Assembly: GCA_030549775.1 (NCBI GenBank)
Contig: CM060180.1
Location: 33,887,090 to 33,951,089 of the forward strand
Length of the DNA: 64,000 bases
Direction of reading: 5' to 3'
From: Tamarix chinensis
Taxonomy: Eukaryota > Streptophyta > Magnoliopsida > Caryophyllales > Tamaricaceae
Below the pieces are notes generated by a model. The model ran no database searches, was not told the DNA's origin, and saw only the letters and a list, made by a program, of their open reading frames with translations. The position numbers were made by a program, and so were the translations under genes. Position 1 is the stretch's first letter. Each line of letters begins with the position of its first letter. Below are positions 10,391 through 25,000 of this stretch, in pieces.

Positions 10391-13300
10391 TGTAATCCGA
10401 CTACTTTTCTCAACTTAAAATTTTTATTTTGAAAGTACAATACAAAAATGAAAATTGAAAACAAGGTATATGCTACCACCATATCTATTATGAGGATATG
10501 TGTGTACATTCACCTATCACATGGTAGATGCAAAGAGAGGTATAAAAACATTAAACAACAATAAATAATACCGCAAGGTAAAATTATTTATATTATGAAA
10601 TCTTAATACAAAGTTACTACGTTGTAAACTTGAAAAATCCCAACTCGAGACTTAAACGTGAGAAGCCCTATTATCTTACTCAAACTCAAAGTTGTAAAAG
10701 AAACCTAAACTCCTTCATCACCTTACAACTGAAAATCATAGGATCAGTATAATTAACATACTAAGTAAGATCTAGTTGTCGCACATAAGCATGGTTCACA
10801 TACATAACATCCACAACATGACCATTACATGCTATACACACAAAATCACCAATCATTACAATAAATAATCATAATTTCAAGGCAACTTCATATTCTCAAA
10901 CCCTAGCATGCTCCTAACACACCATGCCCACATAATACAACATATAATGGTGTAAACACATTCGTAACTAGCAATTCACATGCAATAGCATCAAGTTATG
11001 CATAAGCCCACGATAATACATGTATCAACATGAAATACTAAAATCATCTCAAAAAACTATGGAGTAACCAAATATAGTGCACAGAATGCCTATTATCCAA
11101 ATAACATCTAAAAATTAATGATAATGCACAAAATGTCTGCAATACCTCAAAATCAATGGTGGATAATGAAGGCTTAAAAGGATTTATAAGATTACCTATA
11201 TCAATAAGGAATACCTTATTTTTAGGAAACCTATCATTAAAGAAGTTTATTACTAAGCGTACTTAACTTGGAACAATTTAAGGATAGGTGCCCTCTTAGA
11301 AACTTTTTTAGTATGTGGCTGTGTGTTGAGAAAAAAATATATGCTCAAACAGACTCAAGTTGGCTTGCTAGGCCAGTTATTGATTCTAAAAGCACTTCAG
11401 ATTAACTACTCGTGACCCTTGTGAGGATAGGGTGTTACAAATGATATTAAAGTGAAACCACAACATCAAACTAAACTTTAATGATCCAATCAGCTGCCTA
11501 GTGGGATGATTATTGGGATAAACTATAATAAAACAATCAATGGTTGGTGCACAATGAGGATATTATGTTTTTGAGTGGGGGTACATATACTCCTTAATTA
11601 GTGGTGGATAATGGAGGCTGAAAATAATTGATAAGACTACATATATCAATAAGGTATACCTTCGTTTTTAGAAAGCTTATCATTAAAGAAATCCATAATT
11701 AAGCATATTTAACTTAAAGAAATATAAGGATATGTGACATCATAAAAAAAATTCCAAGATGTGTGTGTATTGATAAAAAAAACACACAATAAAAAAGACT
11801 CATGGTGATTTGTGGGATTAGTTATTGATCCTAAAAATAATCTAAACTAACTACTCACAATCCTTGTGAGTCTAAGGTGTTAAAATTCCTCATATCCAAA
11901 AACATCTCAATAATAATGATAGTGCACATAATGCCTCTCACAAAAATAATAAAACATAATGGTAATGCACATAATGTCTCGTACCAAGACAATATCTCTG
12001 AACTAATATATAAATTAAAATTGAAATCAATCTTATATTTAGTATGAAGCTAAGGCTACATAATCTCATACTTCTAAGAAATCTATCAACGGAGTCATTG
12101 CAACAAACTATCCACTCACAAAAACTAAGTGTCTGGTTCCTTAACTACACTTACCTATCTTGGAGTTTGTGAATTAACCTATATAGGTAGACATGACCCT
12201 TTGACCCAAAGGCCTTTATCACTTGGAACTAATCCATGATCAAGATGCCTAACTAACTCAAATCATCTTTCACTTTATTACTTAATGTTTTATTCTAATC
12301 AAGGATTACAAGATCCCAAAATAATACTTACTTCCAAGCTCTCCTGATAAAGAAGAAGTCATAGACATAACTAGCCAAAAATAGGTTAAGGTTATATAAG
12401 AAGTCATAACCACACATCAAATCAAACTTTTCTTTCAATTAATTATTCCTTTCAACTTACTCTCTTAAATTCAATTATTCAGGTCAAACACAAAGTTAAC
12501 TAGAATCTCTCTATATTCATCATATGCTCATATCACCCATCACTTAGGTGATTTTAAATCACCAAACATATCGTAAAAGATCACATAAATGATTCCCAGC
12601 TCATTGGCTTCCAAGGCCACTTCAAGGATCCCAAGGATTGGGAATCAAACCCAAGCATGAAGCTCAAAACAATAAAAGCAATAGCTAGAAGCCAAGTCAA
12701 ACTAAACCAAATCATAAACCCATGGGCATGGTCCAACACATCCAAAACTAGAGGCTCACAAGCCAAAATAAGATAAAATAATACTTAATCGAATAAGGTT
12801 ATACTCTAATTTCAAAAAAAAAACTATTCACAAAAAATTACTATTTATCAATTGATGGGAAATGTTATTTTATAATGAGAAGTTTAAAACTAAAAACCAA
12901 AATTATTTTATTAGTGAGATTTTTTATTCATCAAGATTAATTATTCATGGTTGGTCACTATTTATGAGAGTCAAAAATTAGTGGTCAAAGGTAAATGGTC
13001 AACCTTCGACCCCAAAACATACTTAAGGCCTTTTAGGGTAAATATGTCATTTTATGCTTAATTATCTTAAAACAAATTTAATCTAAAATTAAATCCCACT
13101 TTGGTTAATTAGAGCATCATTATCTAATAATATTTTCATTGTTATCAAAAACATGAATAACGTACTAAAGAAAACCTAGAACTTTGAGAACTTCCATCAT
13201 AATTAAGGCATCTTAAACATGATTATTTACTAACATGTTATATATCAAAACTTATCTATAATTAATAATGAATAAAATGGTATCATCCATTTAAGAAAAA

Positions 13301-14604
13301 CCACAAAACCACAAAGAACAATTGAATATCCTCAGGAATAGCAAGAACACCTGGATCATGATAAACTTTAAATTAATATAAGTCACAATTAGCACAATTA
13401 AAGCATAACAAGTTATTTACCAAATTCATCCTAAATATGATAAGGATTAACATATTATAATTAGTTTCTAATAAAATTCATTCAAACCTCCATGAAAGAG
13501 AATAATAGCCCTTAAACACTTAAAATCATCCATACACAAACTTTAAATGCTTAGATGTAGAAAAAAGATCTTACCCTAAAGCTTAAGCTCCAAATTAGAA
13601 AAAGAAAAGAAAGAATTAAATATCACAAAACTGTTCCAAAAAGACTCCAAGAAAATAGAAAAATAAGGTAATATTAGATAGAATCAACATATAAAAACCA
13701 ATTAAAAGAAGATAGGATTGAAGATGAAGAGAAATTGAACTCCTATCTTAAATTTTGGAAGAAAACACAAGCTTTAACTAAGGTGTAAAATAAAAGAATG
13801 GCTCAAAATATTTCAAAGGGAAGGAGGGATGAGGGTGGTGGATTTTAGGTGCCTAACAAGCTCTCAACACTTAGGTTATAAGATGCTAAAAGGAAAGGTA
13901 AAGGTGAGAGACTTAGGTGTTAAGTTTCTTAAGCATTAAGTGTATGATATTTAGTGAAAATTTCTAAGGACTAAAGAGAAGGAGGTGGCATCATATTGTG
14001 GGAATAATATTTGGGTCTCATTTTTTATCATCATACATGAGTGGATAGAAATAAATCTCACCAAAATTAAGTGTGAACATAGGAAAAGAAATTATATGTG
14101 ATGACATATCACATGCCTAATAATATCCAAAAATACTTTAAAAATAATATGAATAGTAATGGAGAATTTTTTGGACCATATTTATCTTAATAATAATAAA
14201 ATAAGATGATCTCTAAAGTTTTGTAAAATTTAAATAAACATAAAGGGATTAACAAGGCTTAAAAAGCACGATTGAGAGTTACCAGACCTATGTATAGTAT
14301 ATTTTTACTAAAAAATTGGTTTGACATTTTCAAAAATCCTAAGAGACTTGGAAAAATTGGGGGGGGATCAAGTATCTATATGAAAGAAGAGTCTAAAAAT
14401 AGGCCGGAGGCCAAAAATAGCTTGAAAAACTCACTGAATATAAAACTATAAGAAATAATGATGAGTCCTGAACAAAACATTCCGAAAACACTACTAGGGA
14501 TTCAAAACTCATAAAAGATGAAATAAAACATCTATCTAAGAAAAATTAACAACCACCAAGACAAATCCCAAATAAGTCACATTTTCTAAGAGAATAGGGT
14601 ATTA
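10391..14604 (+). mobile_element. Element G: about 4.2-kb non-coding unit, diverged A-H relative
   Basis: The start TGTAATCCGACTACTTTTC, then AACTTAAAATTTTTATTTTG and later GCTACCACCATAT, tracks the 5' ends of A and C. The 3' end is GAGAATAGGGTATTACA. CATAT precedes the start (10386-10390) and CATAT also occurs at 14605-14609, overlapping the terminal CA, as if one CA dinucleotide was lost at the junction. Inside are a duplicated block (11157-11438 and 11602-11882) and a small purine-rich patch near 13800-13990. No protein domain was found in any frame. Confidence 0.6.
11157..11882 (+). repeat. Direct duplication of a roughly 280-bp block inside G
   Basis: Copy 1 (11157-11438) and copy 2 (11602-11882) both begin GTGGATAATG(A/G)AGGCT. 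Both run through CATTAAAGAA and AGTTATTGAT, and both end near CTTGTGAG....GGTGTTA. The copies are clearly diverged. Shorter ATAATGCACA(T/A)AATG(C/T)CT repeats flank them at about 11070-11140 and 11910-11990. Confidence 0.6.
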
Positions 14605-15597
14605 CATATACCGAGACAACTATTAGGTCAAATTACTTTTTGATGCAACTACAATTAGATAGGCTAAGCCGAGAAATCATCATTGTACCGGTTAAATTCT
14701 TGAGCCGGTATTTAAAACACTGCCTAACATATACTTTCTTAGTGTGTATAAAAGAAGAGATTTCTAAAGACACACCCTTGTAGAAATATTAATAAGGACG
14801 ATTGTGAAGCATCCACATTGCTACACTTCTTTATAACATTTCAAAAATATCGCTTAAAGCCAATTATGACATTATTATCCACCTAAGTTGTCAACAGTAC
14901 CACACCAAGGGTTATAAGCAAATAAGTCTACTGGTCCCCTAAACTAATGGATTGGTTTGGGAAATATACTAAGAGAAAATAATGTGAAACAAGCAAACCA
15001 GTCAGTTAGTATAGAAAAACCATTTAACTTATCATAAGCCTGACTAACAAGCTAGTACCACACCAAACCAAGACCCTAAATTCAAGTAAACTAGTCTACT
15101 AGTTTTTTCCTAGACCAATTGGTTGGTTATATTGGTCAAAGCACAATTCAAAACTTATTATGATTTCAAACTTAATATAAACACAATCATAACTCATGAA
15201 ACTTTCTAGAAATTAAACATAACCTTAACATTTCATAAATCAACACTCAAACCATTAAATTACACATCAAACAAGCCACATTCAACCCTATGATTCCTCA
15301 CTCAAAGCAAAAAATGTATATCATGCTCCTAAGGTGATGATACTCTAGAAATAGGCAGTTTGGGGATTAGGTTTCAGAGATGATATTTGGGTATCGAGTT
15401 TAAGAATGGAAGCTTTTGATAAAAGATTTTGGTGGATACAGGGATCAAATCCCCCTAATGGATTAGGAGAATGAATCCCCAATTAAATAATTTTGAATAT
15501 CCAAGTGGGCTTGGTATTTACACCAATTTTGAGTTTAGGGATGGGGTCCTAGGCTCTACTCCTCCCCCTTACTATCTTTAACTTCGTCTTACCCTTG
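14605..15597. other. Intergenic stretch between G and R1, nothing recognised
   Basis: AT-rich, with repeated CTAGT/TTGGTCAAA words at about 14930-15140 that resemble 10230-10380. No coding region, RNA gene or clear element ends were found. It ends in CCTTG, the left flank of R1. Confidence 0.4.
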
Positions 15598-16146
15598 TGA
15601 TGTGAGAACATACTCTACAACTTAAAGGTACGCTACAAAATCTCCTATAGAATGCCCTATGGGAGGGACATTGTACCCTACAAGTGAATGAATGGTATAT
15701 CTTAGGGAAGGGATAGCATACCCTACGGGAGGACACTACACCTTACAATTGGTCCATATCAAGGAACATTTAGATAGTTAATTATTATTTACCTAGTTAT
15801 TAAATTAACTTATCTTGTGATATAAATTATCTTATCATAGATTATTGAGATAAGATAAAGTTTGGTAGGATTTCAATTGGTCACTATTCACTAATAACTA
15901 TTTACATAAACAATGCCATGACTATTACTTGGTTATTAGGGGTTAATTAGTTATTATTTGATTGTTTACTTAATAGTTAAGTAGTTTGTTAGGATATTTA
16001 TTGAGATGAGATAGCTTGATCTTTTAAGAGCATTACCACCATGAATACTAATGGTCCCCAAATTTACTCCTGAAAAATTTTGTTTAATTAAAAGGGTTAA
16101 GCGGAAGCGAAAAGATAAAACCGTAAACTCGGGGGCATTACCGCCA

Positions 16147-16192
16147 TACTTAGTACCAGATCGGTTCACTCCTACCGTTCTAGTACTAAGTG
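16147..16192 (+). repeat. Conserved 5' hairpin of element B
   Basis: The arms TACTTAGTACCAG and CTAGTACTAAGTG enclose a loop with TCGGTTCACTCCTACCG, matching the hairpins of A, D and H. Confidence 0.65.
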
Positions 16193-16753
16193 CTAAGGCT
16201 AAATAAAGTTAACATTAAACACAAATCATTAATAAAACACAAGTCATACAGAAATCAAAGTGCGATTTAGGATTACAAACCAAAGAGTACGTGACTAGAG
16301 TTTTTCAAAACATAAAGCATAGTACAAAAACACAACTAAAATATGATAATACAAGGTCCAATAAAAGAAACAGAGTCTGGTCAAGTCGCTCTCAATCTCC
16401 AAGTCAGGTTTAGGCTCAACGCTCAGCCTCACCCGATGCCTCGTAGGTGTCGTAGGCATCGAAGACATTATCCCCTACCTGCACAAGCTCAGAGGGATCT
16501 TCTGCTCGTGGGAATGAGCAGCACCCATGAAATGGGTGATCAGTATGCTGCGTACTGAGTAAGGTAACAGATGCACTAAGGCCAACATACAAAACACACT
16601 ACACAGTATACATGGCATAGTCATATGAACAGCATGTAGTAAAACAGATGATAAATGCTAGCTATGGTCCGGATAGACTTATTCTTTTAGATCTTTGGTA
16701 ATTATAATTGATTTACATCATAAACTTTATTAATCCATGCGAGTGCGGAAACC

Positions 16754-17105
16754 CCACTATTATAGCTGGTGGATCGGTCACTTATAGGGCAGAACGCACC
16801 TAACCACTATTATAGCCGACGGATCGGTCACTTATAGGGCAGAACGCACCTAACCACTATTTTATGCCGGTGGATCAGTCTGGCCCCGACTCTCATGGTG
16901 TCCCACTGTAATTGCTTAGTATCTTTTACGTGTATTAACAAATTAGGGTTTGGTTTACTGAGCTTGGGATCCCCCACTATTATTGTCGGTGGGCCGGTCA
17001 CTTGCGGGACGATGTCCACACCACTATTATTCGTTGGTGGATCGGTCACTTATAGGGTAAAAACCCTAATCACTATTCCTAACCGGTGGATCGGCTAGAC
17101 CCGAC
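16754..17105 (+). repeat. 50-bp tandem array of element B
   Basis: CCACTATTATAGC starts at 16754 and 16804, with the next CCACTATT at 16854 (exact 50-bp steps). Each unit continues GGATCGGTCACTTATAGGGC then AGAACGCACC. Looser copies continue to about 17105. Confidence 0.75.
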
Positions 17106-18369
17106 TCAGTACTCTTCCACTTTACATGATTAGTATTTTATCATATCTTATTCAACAGATTTCGCCCTAGACGTGCATGACTAACTCCAACTATAATTAT
17201 TCCCCAAAGAGGGCCCATCCCTTATCTTGAGACTCGGCGCCCACTAACTCACACCCCGACATCCATTTCCCTTTACACTTACCCTTTAATGAAAACCCAA
17301 CTCCTAAGGGTGCGGGTTAGGGCCTAACACCTCCTGACATCAACTCCACCAACCATCACCCTCGAGGGTTTTCCCTTGAAAATCCTAATTAGACCTATGT
17401 GGCCTAACTTCCTCTCACTTACACTACCATTGCTCCATTCATCTCCCCACATCTCACCTTAATTAGATATAATCCCCAAATATATCACTTTACCTCTCAA
17501 CTTCGCATGTGACTGGAAAAACTCTAGTTGGCCACTTCAAACCCTGTTACCTTTCTTCTCCCACAAGTAACCTCTCTCCTTTCATCCAAAATATCTTCTC
17601 TCCCATGGAACCCATACTCACCCCTTATATAGTAAATTCTCACTCTTAACCCGTACTCCACTCTCCTTTAATCATTTTTACCTCCGTACTTTCCAGATTA
17701 CTACTTCCTCCCAAAACCCTAATCGGATACTTTATACATCCTTACACCAACCTACGTATTATTTCATCCCAAGTCTCCAATCACTCCACAACTCTTCCAT
17801 TAGCTTGTTTATACCCTAAATCAACTTTCCTCACGTAAATATCACCCCCATGCAAGTTTTATCGATCTCATGCAAACTCTCGAAGTCCCCATGCAAACCC
17901 TAGAATTTCCATGCATGGTTCCCATCTCTCGTTCATTTTGGTCAACCCCATATCCCCCTTAGCATCTCACTTCCCATTTGTTTCTTTTTGTCCTTTTATT
18001 TCCCATATCATAATATCATTTTTCCTAGTATGCATGTCTTAAAGGGCCATATCATATCACACCACAATCACCACATATACATATCATACTCATGCCATAA
18101 GAACACATACAAAACATACCTCAACTCCAAGTTGCGCTACACATAAGACAAGTTAAGGAAAATCATACGATACATAATATAACATGAAATATAAAGCATC
18201 CAAGGCATACAAGTCACATAACACACATGGGCCTTAGCTACATCCTTACCTAAAGCGACGCCGGACTTCAAGCACACTCCTACAACTCCTTAGGATTGTG
18301 GTTAGATTCACCTATAAAAGGGAAAATACTAAGTATTAGTTTCCCTCAAAAGTACCATCACTCCTTATT

Positions 18370-19340
18370 TTAGTCTAAGATTAGGATTATTATTATTATT
18401 ATTAAAGGGAGTATTATATGTGAAAACTAGAGTTTTATCTTCAAGTTAGCTTACTAGATGTTACTAGTCAAAATATGTTTGTGTTAATATTTATTGCTAT
18501 ACTTATACTATTAGCCTAATAGCTTTATTCTTCTAATAATAGTACTAATACTAATTATAGCAAAATAGTGATAATACTAATAATAATAATACTAATGCTA
18601 ATGCTTATAGTGATAGAAACCCTAGCGTTTTTAAGGCTAAGTCTAATAATAGTGTTAGGGTTAAAATAATAATATAATAATGACAATACCAACAAAGTAC
18701 AAATATTCCTAAAGATAATAACGATAAAAGTTGTATTTTGAATAATAATAATATAAGGGTTTAAATGTTTTTGTCACAATAATAGAAATAATAATAATGA
18801 TAATAATAATAATAATAATGATAATAATAATAATAGTAGTAGTAATAGTAATAGTAGTAACTAATAATGTTAGTGACAAAGGCATTGGGAATAATATTAG
18901 TAATATGTGAATATTAAATAGTAAAAATACTAAGGTTGAGTATTCTTCTTCTTTAAAAATTTAAAATGATAATATGCCAACTTCAATTTAAATAACAGTA
19001 ACAATAACAATAATAGTAATAGCAATAATAATAATAATAATAATAATAATAGAGATAACTATATTAATACTAAAGTTGTGAATAATAATAATAATAATAG
19101 TAGTATTAGTAGTAATAATGATAACCATTTTAATGTTAAAGTTGTAGCCTTTTAAATGGTTTACCCTAGTTATAAGTATTTTCTGAAATTAGGTTAGGAA
19201 ATAAGGGTGATACATAACAATATTAATAATGGTAATAATAATAATAATAATATTAATATTAATAATGATAATACAAACTAATAATAATAAGAATAATAAT
19301 AATAGTAATATTAAGGATAATACCATTAATATTAAATAAA
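18370..19340 (+). repeat. AAT/ATT trinucleotide-rich tracts in element B
   Basis: Many interrupted (AAT)n, (TAA)n and (AGT)n runs, densest at about 18780-18860, 19010-19060 and 19225-19300. Element D has the equivalent block upstream of its purine island. Confidence 0.7.
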
Positions 19341-19379
19341 ATTATTAACACTTATAGAAAATAGTTTAGGGGTTGGGGA

Positions 19380-20530
19380 AGTTGGAGCACCACCTCAGGT
19401 TAGTGGTGGAACCGGCGGCGGCGCGTGGCGGCGGTGGAGGAGGAAGTGAGGGGAAAGATGGATATGTAGGCTAAGAGAGGGGAAGTGGAGGGGTGTTTGA
19501 GGTGGAGGAAGGTGCAGCAGGTGAAGAGGGGTGGAATAAAGGTGGTGGTGTAGCTGGGAGTGGCGGCGCACGGTGGTTGGTGTGGCGGCCAAAGGTGGTG
19601 GAAGATGGGGGAGGTAAAAGGAGAGGGAGTCAGGGGGAGATGACGGTATAGGAAGGTAGGGGAAGGTTCCCTGGGCGTTTTGGAGTGTGGAGGAGGTGCT
19701 GGTTGCGGCAAAGGTGGCGGTAGAAGGCGGTGCGAGGGGCGACGAGGGGTTGGAGTGGCTGCTTGGGTTGGCGGCTTTGCACGGTCGGGGCGGCACGTGC
19801 AGGGCAATATAGGGGATGATGTTGACTTGGTTTCGTAGAGGGAAGTGCGGGTATGGTCTTGGTGGGTGGCGTTTGTTGTGGCGGTCGCTAGCGGCGACGG
19901 ATTAAGAGTTTGTTTGGGCGGCGGCGAGAGGCGAGGTTTCTAGGCTTGCGAAAAAGGGAGCTCGGCTATGGCTGCCTCGAGGGTGTATTTATAGGCCAAT
20001 TGATGGGGAAAACGACAAAGGGAGAAGATGACACTTGTGGGCAGGTGAGGCAAGTCACCGGCCGGTGGTGGCAGGCGGCGCATGGCCTGCAAATCGCAGG
20101 GCTCGTTTGGCTCGGGGTGGGGAAAAGGAAAGGATGGTGGCACGTATGAGGAGGGAGGACAGGTAGGCTGGGTTGAAAATGGAAAGGAAAACGACGAGGG
20201 TGTCAGGGGAGGACAACCGGTCGGAGCAGGCAGCCGTCGGTAGGCGCAGGACTGCAGGTCGGGGTTGTAGTCCGCGTGAGGAAGAAGAAGACAAGGTGGG
20301 GTGGATCGGGCGGTCCAGGGCAAGAAAGAAAGGAAGGAAAAAGGCGGTCCAGCTGGGCGGAATGGGCTGAACGGGTGAGGGGTGGACGATGCGCCTGGGC
20401 TGCGCGAGACGGGCCAGGGGAGTTTGGGCAGCGACTGGCCTAATCGGGGAGGAGAGGGGAAAATAAGGAGAGGAGAAAAAGGAAAAAGGAAAAGAAAGGA
20501 GGAAAGGAAAAAAAAAGAAAAAGGTAAAAT
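19380..20530 (+). repeat. GC/purine-rich island of element B
   Basis: High-GC, G/A-rich sequence (GGCGGCG, GGTGGAGGAGG words) ending in a GGAAAAAGGAAAAGAAAGG-type tract. It corresponds in position to the islands of A, D, F and H. Open frames on both strands here (19395-19807 minus, 19910-20323 either strand) are low complexity with no recognised domain. Confidence 0.55.
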
Positions 20531-21175
20531 GGTTGGGTAGGGGGTATTTGGTCTTTATTTATTTATATAATTAAGTTATATATTTAAATTTAATAATAAT
20601 TATTTTCAGAAAAATAATTAAATCCATTTTTAGATTAATTAGGCTATTTTGGGTAAGTTTTCATTACTTCCATGTTAGTTAGTAAAAAGTCCAAATCTTC
20701 CCTAAATAATTCCATTATTATTTTCTCCTTGTTTTTCCTTTATTAATTCCACTTAGTTTTTAATAAAATAATTTATTTACTTAATTCCCCTAATAAATCC
20801 CTATTTTGCCAAATTTCTAAATTAAGGTTTGGGGTATTTCAGAGCATGATTTACTTTATGTGCTAGAAGATTGAGGAGGTGCAATATAGTAATATAAAGC
20901 ATGTATAATCAACAATACAAATAATAGTTTAGTTGAATTAATATTTTCTCTAATTGAAAACCTATGTGAACTTTATTGTTCTATAATCTATGTGAATTGT
21001 AAACTAGATATCTCTATAAATTATCTTATTTATATGAGTGATAATTTTGAAACCTCTTAGTTACTTTCTATGCGTGCTTAATCAAAGAGTAGTTTGTAAG
21101 TGTTCATCATTCCCATCCATATCCATCGACCATAAAATCACTCATTCACCAAACCTACATTTCCACCATGCATTA

Positions 21176-21948
21176 ATTTGGCATCAAAGATCTACTTTGA
21201 AGTTCTTTCAAGACCTTCAATGATCGAATAGGGTACATTGATTCAAGATTTATTCAAGAATCAACATGGATAATATTCAAAAGTCATCCATAAAGATCAA
21301 TTAAGAGATTTGACAAATACTATAAAATATTATGAAAACATTGCAATAATGGAACAAAGACAATGAAGCAAAGAAGAAACCTTCTCAAGAATATGGAAAG
21401 AATGTTGATAATGTCTCCATCAAAGAACAAGACATAGAGGGCATTGTGGATGAAATAAAAGGCAAGGGAAAAAAATCAAATTTTCACGAAAAAACTAGAA
21501 GACTTGATCTTGAAGGAGAAAGAGGTTTAAAAGGCTAATGAAGGAAATAGTGTTTCTCATTCATTGATTGTGACATAATCTAAACAAGAGGTACAAATAA
21601 CTTCAAAATTATTAGTGGAAGAAGTTCAATAAGGAGGAAACATTGCAAGTAAGCTACAAATTGATAATAATGCCTTTTCACATGCATGAACTACCACCAA
21701 AGATATCATCTTCAAAGGGGATTGAATATTCGAGTGATTAAAAGTGAAATAAATCATTTTCAAGCAAAACCAAATATGGTTGTAATTTATAAGGAACTAG
21801 GGATTTTTCAAGACAAATCCATAAGCTCACAAGAGTACTACATGTAAGGAAGCATTGGAAGATATTTCTCGGCAATTTTCTTCAAAATCAAGTCTTGTTG
21901 CATTCAATATATGCAACTTTGAGGATAAACTTATCAAAAAGGAAAGAA
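21176..21948 (+). other. R1 internal region
   Basis: Begins with the PBS-like site at 21179-21190. The remainder is A-rich and has many stops in every frame. It may contain a decayed gag start near 21268 (ATGGATAATATTCAAAAG...), but I cannot identify a domain. Confidence 0.5.
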
Positions 21949-22048
21949 TGATACGAGAGCATATCCTGCAACTAGAGGGTTCCTTAAGGAAGGTCATATA
22001 GAGCACCCTATATGAGGGGTATTGTACCCTACCAGTGAAGGTATGGTT

Positions 22049-25000
22049 TGTAATACCCCTATTTTATCACTTAAAAATTTAATTTTAAAAGTATTACCAT
22101 GGAAGCTAAAACATTAACATATAAGATATTACTACTAGACTTAGTATAAGTTGGATCTCATATACCTTTTATATACTAAATACTAAGGCTAAAACATTTC
22201 TCTTCTTAAGAATAAGAACGACAATAGTAAGAAGTAGATATAAATATTTCATTTTGAGTTATCATTGTTCCAATATTACACAAATGGCGTAATATGTTAC
22301 AATAACAAAAAAAAAAAGTATAGAAAGGGACATGAGAGTTAAAGGGATATCCAGGTCAAAAGATGTCACAGACACTAGATTATCCTAACTCTTAACCCCA
22401 AGCCCTAGTAAACTTATTTAGAACCCTCAAAATATTCTTGCAGGGTCATAACTATCCATTAAATAGGTAGGGGAGCATAAAACAAACACATTAGTAAAAC
22501 AGTACTAAGTAAATCCCTATACTACACTAAGCATAGAAAGGTCACAAAGAACACATAGAAGGTAACACAAAGAATTATGATATGAACTCATTAAATAGTA
22601 CATACTATAGCTAAATACCATAATCATGTCATAATTCATACCATACTATAGGCCATACTCTCGTTATATCAAACTTAACCATATTACAACCATTTCATTA
22701 AACTGACACATATCAAGGGTATCTAAAAAGGAAGCACCAAATTTATACATAACTGTATCTTGAAACAACCACAACATAATCCATAACCAATAGGGTAGTA
22801 CACTAAGGTAAATACCAACTGGTATACCAAAACTAATTCCAAAACCACCAAAGGTAGTGCATGAAGAAAACTATTAAACCACTATACCAAATCCAATCCG
22901 ATTAAATCTCCATAAAATAGTTACTTCCATTTTAATTTACTCGAGGGGATACAATAATAACTCAGAGACATATAAATTACACTTATCACATCTATGATTG
23001 TAAATGAGTCGAGCCAAGTCGAGGTAGTCTTGGTTTCAAATCATTTAATAAAAAAATCTAAAATTAAAGCTCAAGCTTGACTTGTTTATAAATAAGTTAA
23101 GCCCAACCAGCTCACACACTTTTGTGATAAATGAGCCAACCTCACAAACTTTTGTACTATAAACGAGCTTAAGCCCACATTTTTCATGCTCAAGTTCAGC
23201 TCTTTTAATAAATGAGTATAAAAATAATGCTCAATCTTGAATTGTTTAGCTAAATAAATGTTGAGCTAAGCCTTTGACAAGTCGAGCCCTAAAAACTCAC
23301 AAGCTACTAGACTCATTTACAACCCTGGTTACACCGATGTACTAAGGCAACATAGAATCCTCCAACCTTGTAACTTAGAGATGTATAAAGTACACTGGTC
23401 ATACTGATGTACCAATACAACATAACATCCTTTTATGCTAGGACACTAATAATCATTAAGTATGCATAATCTCTAAGAAGTTTCAATAACTAATTTGAGT
23501 ATACTAAGGCCTTAGTCGAAATGTCGAGGCATCCAATGAACCATCAAACCAACCGAGAGCTTTTACCTTGTCTCTAGGCTAACTAACTCTAAAGGATAAA
23601 CTATTCTCAATATTGTGGTCTTCTACTTTAAATATTACTATTCAATAAGCTAGCTACCAGCCACACATAAGGCACATAAAATAACATTTTCATGTTTATT
23701 TTCATTTAATTCTAATGATTCAACTCAATCATAAGGTCAACAGTCAATACTAAAGCCAACCCATGATTCATCTAAGGCCATCATATGTTCAATAATCCAA
23801 CACCTAGGCATATCAAGGCATAAATAGTCAAAATACCCTTAAGATTAAATAATTTCATTAATCTTCATTTTAAAACCAAAGGTTATTAGAATTAACTGAA
23901 ACTCAAGCCATATATAAATAATATTAAAGTAGACAAGTTAACATAACATTTTAATTATGGAAAGTTATAGGAGTGGAAAATTTACCATTTTATCCTTAAA
24001 CCACATTTAAGCCTAAAAATTATGTAAAAACCTAAAAATACATCTCTATCATACCATATTTCACAATTTTTTTCATATCCAACATCTCATGACACATATA
24101 AGGCATATTTTCTATAAACATTAATGATTTAATGTGAAATGATAAAAATACTCTTAGAGCACTCAAAACTTAAATCTAGCATATATATGTGTAAGCATGC
24201 TCAAATATAAATATATCATATACGGAACTTTAAGTAAAAAATATGAATCTAATGGTAAGCTCAAAATTTTAATAAAATTTCTAGGAAAGGACATTAATAC
24301 CCTTGGCCGAGCCACCCTCACAAACCACGTATAATTATTTCACCACAAACAATCCTATTTTAGCATGTTATTATACATACATCAAAATACATAAATTTAA
24401 CATACTTTTGTATAAAATAAAATGGTCACATAATTAAGGAACTAATAATAATAATAATCTTACATCGTGAAAGCATATATTCTATTAACTTACATTTAAT
24501 AAAAAAACCACAACTAAGTGTAATATTGAAAACCCTAAACAGGCTTCCACATGATTTTTACACATTTAATATGAGGATATGAATTAACTCCTTCATAAGC
24601 TAATTAGAAAAATAAAAATAAAGAACTACAAAGTTCTTTATCCTCCAACTAATCTTCCTTATTCTCCTTAAAAAATTGAAACCTCAAAATTTTAAAGTTA
24701 AGCACATTAAATTAGAAGTAATCAACAACACTTAACAAGCAAAGAGGATCCATACCCAATAATGGGTGGATCACCAAGAGGAAAGGAGAATGAGAAATAA
24801 ACTTTATTTTTTTTCCTAAATCTAACACCATTATAATTAAGAAAATATAATTGGGTTAGATAAAGTATTAGAGGAAGATGATCAAGAAAGGAAAAAAGGG
24901 GAATAACCATGGGTGGAGAGGCTTAGATTATGCGGCAAGAAAAAGGGGGAGTACTCTTCAACACTTAGGTAAAACTAAGAGAAAAGAAAATGAGATTTTA

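Larger units (their letters stand above)
16033..20841 (+). mobile_element. Element B: 4.8-kb non-coding A-H unit inside the R1 5' LTR
   Basis: GAGCA occurs at 16028-16032 and again at 20842-20846. Joining the flanks at one GAGCA restores the uninterrupted LTR seen in the other R1 copy (25890-25940), which fixes both ends. The 3' end is GGGGTATTTCA. The 5' terminus is atypical: the family motif GGTCCCCAAATTTACTCCTG begins only about 20 bp in, so the extreme end may be rearranged. Inside are the 5' hairpin (16147-16192), a 50-bp tandem array (16754-17105), AAT-rich tracts (18370-19340) and a GC/purine-rich island (19380-20530). Confidence 0.75.
15598..21175 (+). repeat. R1 5' LTR (interrupted by element B)
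   Basis: Segments 15598-16032 and 20847-21175 together form one LTR. It starts TGATGTGAGAACATACTCTA, against TGATACGAGAGCATATCCTG in the 3' copy. It ends ..CCACCATGCATTA three bases before the PBS-like site; the 3' copy ends ..CATCA. Confidence 0.7.

Noticed and set aside
12581..12766. 61-codon minus-strand frame in element G
   Set aside because: Short, AT-rich surroundings, no start context or domain. Treated as chance.
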